Source: Myxococcaceae bacterium
GTDB taxonomy: Bacteria; Myxococcota_A; UBA9160
Direction: 5' to 3'
DNA length: 60,482 nucleotides
Assembly: GCA_905339255.1 (NCBI GenBank)
Contig: CAJPFO010000164.1
Location: 1 to 60,482, forward strand
Of the stretch, positions 57,949 through 60,482 are shown piece by piece; position 1 is the first letter of the stretch, and every line of letters begins with the position of its first letter. Both the position numbers and the translations under genes were made by a program. A model generated the notes under the pieces. The model was given only the letters and a program-made list of their open reading frames with translations, had not been told where the DNA came from and did not search any database.

Positions 57949-59300
57949 CGACCGGCGCCGGCCGCAGCGGCACGCTCGTCGAGCGCTGCGCGGATCTCTG
58001 CGTGCACTTCGGGAGTGATCGGGAAGCTCCGGAACACGAGCAGTGCTCCGATGTGGCAGATGGCCGGGAGCACGCAGTAGAGGAACTTGATCCCGAGAAC
58101 GACCTCCGGAGTCTGCTCCTGGTTCGGCACGTAGCCGATCCAATCGAGCCCCTGCATCCCCAAGAAGATCGCGAGGCCGATGGCGGCCTTGTCCATGAAC
58201 GACCAGATCCCCATGAAGACCCCTTCGCGCCGGCGCCCCGTCTCGAGCTCGTCGGAGTCGATCACGTCGGCCGAGATCGAAGGGCCGAGCGTCATGGTGC
58301 AGCCGTTCGCGGCGCCCACCACCGCTGCGAGCACGATCCAAAGCAGCCACGTCCCCTCGTGATAGTAGAACGAGGTCGCGTAGACGGCGCTCGCGAGGAG
58401 CATCCCGAAGGTCCAGGTCCGGTTCTTTCCTTGGCGGGTCGAAAGGCGGACCCAGAGGGGAATCGAGACGACCGAGCCGGCGAGGTAGGAGAGCATCACG
58501 AGCGGCACGACCTCGCGGGCGTTGATCACGTACTTCGCCACGTAGAGCGTGAGCGGCGCGATGAAGCTCCCGCCGACGAGCGCAATCAGGTACGTGAACA
58601 TGAGGACGACGAAGGCGCGGTTGCGGAACGTGATGCGAAGGCTCTCGATGAATGGCGCCTGCTCCTGGACTTTCGTGTCGTGTCGCTCCTCGAGCCGGAA
58701 GAAGGCTGCGAGGACGAGCAGGGCACAGACGCTCCCGAAGACGAGCGCCATCGTCGGATACCCCGCCGCGGAGCTTCCGGCCGCCTTCGCGAACGCCTCG
58801 GGAAGGAGCATCCCGGCGGCGGTTCCGAGCAGGTAGAAGCCCTGTCGCGTCCCGAAGAGCCTGGTCCGATCGTGGTACTCGGGCGTGAGCTCCATCCCGA
58901 GCGAGATGTACGGGATCCAGAAGATCGTCCAGAACGTGTAGAGCGCGAGGTAGCAGACGAGCAGGTAGGAGAAGAGCGCCATTGCCGAGAGGCCCGGGGC
59001 CGGCGCCCAGATGAGGTAGTAGAAGAGCCCGAGGGGAAGCGCCGCGACGAGGAAGTACGGACGCCGCCTCCCCCAGCGCGTCCTCGTCCGATCGGAGAGG
59101 TGTCCCATGACGGGGTCGGTCACGGCGTCCCAGAGCCGGCCGGCCATGAGCACCCAGCTCAGGAGCCCCGCCGAGAGGCCGAGTTCGTCGGTGTAGTAGT
59201 TCGGCAGGTAGACCGCGACGCTCAGCATCACGAGCGCGGCGCCGAAGGCGGGAAGCGAGTAGCCGATCATCTGCCGCGTCGAGAGGCGCTGCCCGTTCAT
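57945..59300 (-). CDS. GPH-family sugar:cation symporter (MFS type)
   Basis: 451 residues, twelve predicted helices. GPH/MelB-type features: GRLWDAVTDPVMGHLSDRTRTRWGRRRPYFL near residues 55-85 and a C-half DVIDSDELETGRRREGVFMG typical of the family. Members import glycosides or sulfonated sugars with Na+ or H+. ATG at 59300 with GGAAGG upstream; the longer frame is not needed. A Crp-type operator lies 92 bp upstream and the radical SAM gene overlaps its 3' end. Confidence 0.86.
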   Translation of the reverse strand: MNGQRLSTRQMIGYSLPAFGAALVMLSVAVYLPNYYTDELGLSAGLLSWVLMAGRLWDAVTDPVMGHLSDRTRTRWGRRRPYFLVAALPLGLFYYLIWAPAPGLSAMALFSYLLVCYLALYTFWTIFWIPYISLGMELTPEYHDRTRLFGTRQGFYLLGTAAGMLLPEAFAKAAGSSAAGYPTMALVFGSVCALLVLAAFFRLEERHDTKVQEQAPFIESLRITFRNRAFVVLMFTYLIALVGGSFIAPLTLYVAKYVINAREVVPLVMLSYLAGSVVSIPLWVRLSTRQGKNRTWTFGMLLASAVYATSFYYHEGTWLLWIVLAAVVGAANGCTMTLGPSISADVIDSDELETGRRREGVFMGIWSFMDKAAIGLAIFLGMQGLDWIGYVPNQEQTPEVVLGIKFLYCVLPAICHIGALLVFRSFPITPEVHAEIRAALDERAAAAGAGR

Positions 59301-59357
59301 CGAAGGATCCTTCCGGTGGCGGGCGACCGCGGCGGCACGCCGGGCTCCGACGAGGCG

Positions 59358-59400
59358 GCATAACCCAGGCCGCTTCCTCGTGACGATGACGGCGATCATA
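59358..59400 (-). promoter_or_regulatory. Crp/Fnr-type operator GATGAC-GGCG-ATCATA with -10 TTATGC
   Basis: Palindrome at 59385-59400 (one mismatch inside). Minus-strand TTATGC begins at 59363, 29.5 bp from the centre, toward the transporter. The plus-strand direction toward the MaoC-like gene lacks a good -10. Confidence 0.62.
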
Positions 59401-59475
59401 TACGCCCGGCCGGGATCGCCGCGAAGGAATCCCTGCGCGTCGGAACGCCGCTCGCCTCTGGTAGGATGCTCCCGC

Positions 59476-60327
59476 ATGGCGAGGCTTCCCGACCCGCGTG
59501 GACGTCCGAGCGTTCCCTTCGACGCGATCCTCGCGGGCCAGGAGGTAGGGAGCTTCTCTTACCCGCTCGACGAGAAGACCGTGTCTCGGCATCTGCGTGC
59601 GACCGGGCAGGCGCCGCCTCCGCCGCCCTTCGCGCCGGTCTCGTTGCTCGCTGCCGACGGCGTGAACCTCGCCGATCGTCACTACGACATCTCGCAGTCG
59701 GTCCACGCCGGGCAGCGGATCGAGATCGAGGCGCTTCCCCGTCTCGGAAGCGTGCTCACCGTGAGCGGCCGGGCGGCGGCACGCTGGGCGCGGAAGGGAC
59801 GGCGCTACGTCGAGGTCGAGACCGAGACGCGCGACGAGAACGGACGACGCATCGCGATCGGAATCACCACCGGTGTGGTCGTCTACAGCGATCGCGTGGC
59901 GGACGAGGGCGAGAAGCCGCCGCCGCGCGAGGCTCTGCTCGCCGATGGACCGGTGCACGAGGCGCTCCCGCCGCTGGTCCGGACCATGACTCGCGAAGCA
60001 ATGATCCTCTACGAACCGGAGGGTGAGGCGAACTTCCATACCGACGACGAGATCGCCCGCGCGGTCGGCCTCCCGGCGTCGATCGCGACCGGAACGCTCT
60101 TTCTCGCCTACGTCTTCGATCTGCTCGCCCGCCGCTACGGCTACGCCTGCGCGGTCGGCTCGACCCTCGACGTCCGGATCCGTCTTCCGGTCTTCGCAGG
60201 CGACCGGATCGTGACGACGGCGGAAGTCGTCGAGCGGAGCGGCGGTCGCGATCGGCTTCGTGTGGCCTGTGAGGGGCCGCATGGCGCGGTGATCGTCGGG
60301 ACGGCCTCGGTCCGGAGTGGGGTTTGA
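59476..60327 (+). CDS. MaoC-like hotdog protein (enoyl-CoA hydratase/dehydratase type)
   Basis: 283 residues: two hotdog-fold halves. The second half has EANFHTDDEIARAVGLPASIATGTLFLAYVFDLL, matching the (R)-enoyl-CoA hydratase/MaoC layout (NxxHxDxxxA, here F-H-T-D-D, and a glycine turn). It hydrates or dehydrates a CoA-linked double bond. ATG at 59476 with AGGA upstream. Its stop overlaps the next start by a base or two, giving a coupled pair with the CoA-transferase-like gene. Fits a continuing acyl-CoA pathway beyond the window edge. Confidence 0.8.
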   Translation: MARLPDPRGRPSVPFDAILAGQEVGSFSYPLDEKTVSRHLRATGQAPPPPPFAPVSLLAADGVNLADRHYDISQSVHAGQRIEIEALPRLGSVLTVSGRAAARWARKGRRYVEVETETRDENGRRIAIGITTGVVVYSDRVADEGEKPPPREALLADGPVHEALPPLVRTMTREAMILYEPEGEANFHTDDEIARAVGLPASIATGTLFLAYVFDLLARRYGYACAVGSTLDVRIRLPVFAGDRIVTTAEVVERSGGRDRLRVACEGPHGAVIVGTASVRSGV

Positions 60328-60482
60328 CGGATCCGCGACAGAGGCTCGGCGAACGTTTCGTCGAGCCGGCCGAAGCGGTCGCGCCGCTCCGCGACGGAGT
60401 GCGGGTCGCTTGCGGCCTCATCGAGCCGACGGATCTTCTCGCAGCGCTCGCAGCCAGCTCGCTTCGAGGCGAGGCGACGCTC
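60324..60482 (+). CDS. Acetyl-CoA hydrolase/transferase-like protein, N-terminal part only
   Basis: The first 53 codons of a gene that runs off the window. From TTG 60324 (overlapping the previous TGA) it reads MTDPRQRLGERFVEPAEAVAPLRDG and continues VRVACGLIEPTDLLAALAA, which is the start of the CoA-transferase/acetyl-CoA hydrolase fold (position of a loop-rich VxxGG-type segment). Too short to name the substrate. Consistent with the preceding MaoC-like gene in an acyl-CoA operon. Confidence 0.55.
   Translation, partial: MTDPRQRLGERFVEPAEAVAPLRDGVRVACGLIEPTDLLAALAASSLRGEATL

Noticed and set aside
1-60482. CRISPR arrays, insertion sequences, tRNA or rRNA genes
   Set aside because: No regularly spaced repeats, transposase-like proteins, terminal inverted repeats or tRNA-like cloverleaf sequence were seen on reading both strands.

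Overview
The window is about 60.5 kb of very GC-rich, densely coding bacterial DNA with no rRNA, tRNA, insertion sequence or CRISPR array that I can see. Gene style suggests an uncultured deltaproteobacterial-type lineage (Myxococcota or Binatota-like): acyl-CoA metabolism genes, an F420/LLM-type oxidoreductase, SCP2-type thiolase, a PEP-CTERM protein, heme-rich secreted proteins and long operons with ATGA overlaps. That placement is an inference from style, not from a marker gene.

The dominant theme is a set of six paralogous catalytic subunits of type II (Asp-ligated) DMSO-reductase-family molybdoenzymes, related to NarG and the ethylbenzene dehydrogenase / steroid C25 dehydrogenase / (per)chlorate and selenate reductase group. 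They lie at 14549-17443, 17440-20316 and 23461-26298 on the minus strand and 36758-39523, 46496-49267 and 51281-54127 on the plus strand. Four have twin-arginine signals. The closely related pair at 36758 and 46496 has none. Accessory genes are two iron-sulfur beta subunits, one heme-binding gamma subunit, a TorD-like chaperone, MobB and a small cytochrome b.

Layout: 98-2013 heme utilization (hutX, hutW); 2231-7553 a TetR gene and a three-gene FAD/Fe-S/FAD oxidase operon, both carrying the same TetR-type operator; 7587-12560 a minus-strand acyl-CoA operon (ligase, thiolase, nitroreductase-like, acyl-CoA dehydrogenase); 12747 NnrS-like; 13872-22735 a gamma-beta-alpha-alpha-chaperone molybdoenzyme operon with mobB upstream; 22873 cytochrome b; 23461-26298 an orphan alpha; 26397-34339 a seven-gene heme-copper oxidase operon with SCO, ctaB, a cytochrome b/ferredoxin/MvhD fusion and a previously overlooked 51-residue membrane protein; 34504 an Rrf2/NsrR-like regulator; 35090-36555 a phosphotransferase pair; 36758-40633 alpha plus beta; 40663-43872 a methyltransferase, a SPASM radical SAM protein and a zinc alcohol dehydrogenase; 44037-46398 a lipoprotein and a heme/beta-propeller protein; 46496 alpha; 49329 LLM oxidoreductase; 50486 a Crp/Fnr regulator; 51281 alpha; 54341-57003 secreted proteins; 57052-59300 a radical SAM protein and a GPH transporter; 59476-60482 a MaoC-like protein and the start of a CoA-transferase.

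The most striking unlisted signal is a repeated operator, TATGAC-N4-GTCATA, present at twelve intergenic places and only there as far as I could read. It has the geometry of a Crp/Fnr-family site (5-bp half-sites, 4-bp spacer), and at many copies a plausible -10 hexamer begins about 29.5 bp from its centre, as in a class II activated promoter. The single Crp/Fnr gene in the window (50486-51199) carries a related site over its own start codon. I infer one regulon joining the molybdoenzymes, the heme-copper oxidase operon, the acyl-CoA operon, NnrS, Rrf2, mobB, the radical SAM and dehydrogenase genes and the transporter. The oxidase lacks the usual active-site tyrosine, and with NnrS-like, NsrR-like and DNR-like genes nearby it may be a nitric oxide reductase. 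The substrates of the six molybdoenzymes cannot be read from sequence; hydroxylation or dehydrogenation of hydrocarbon-like or steroid-like compounds feeding acyl-CoA breakdown is the leading hypothesis.
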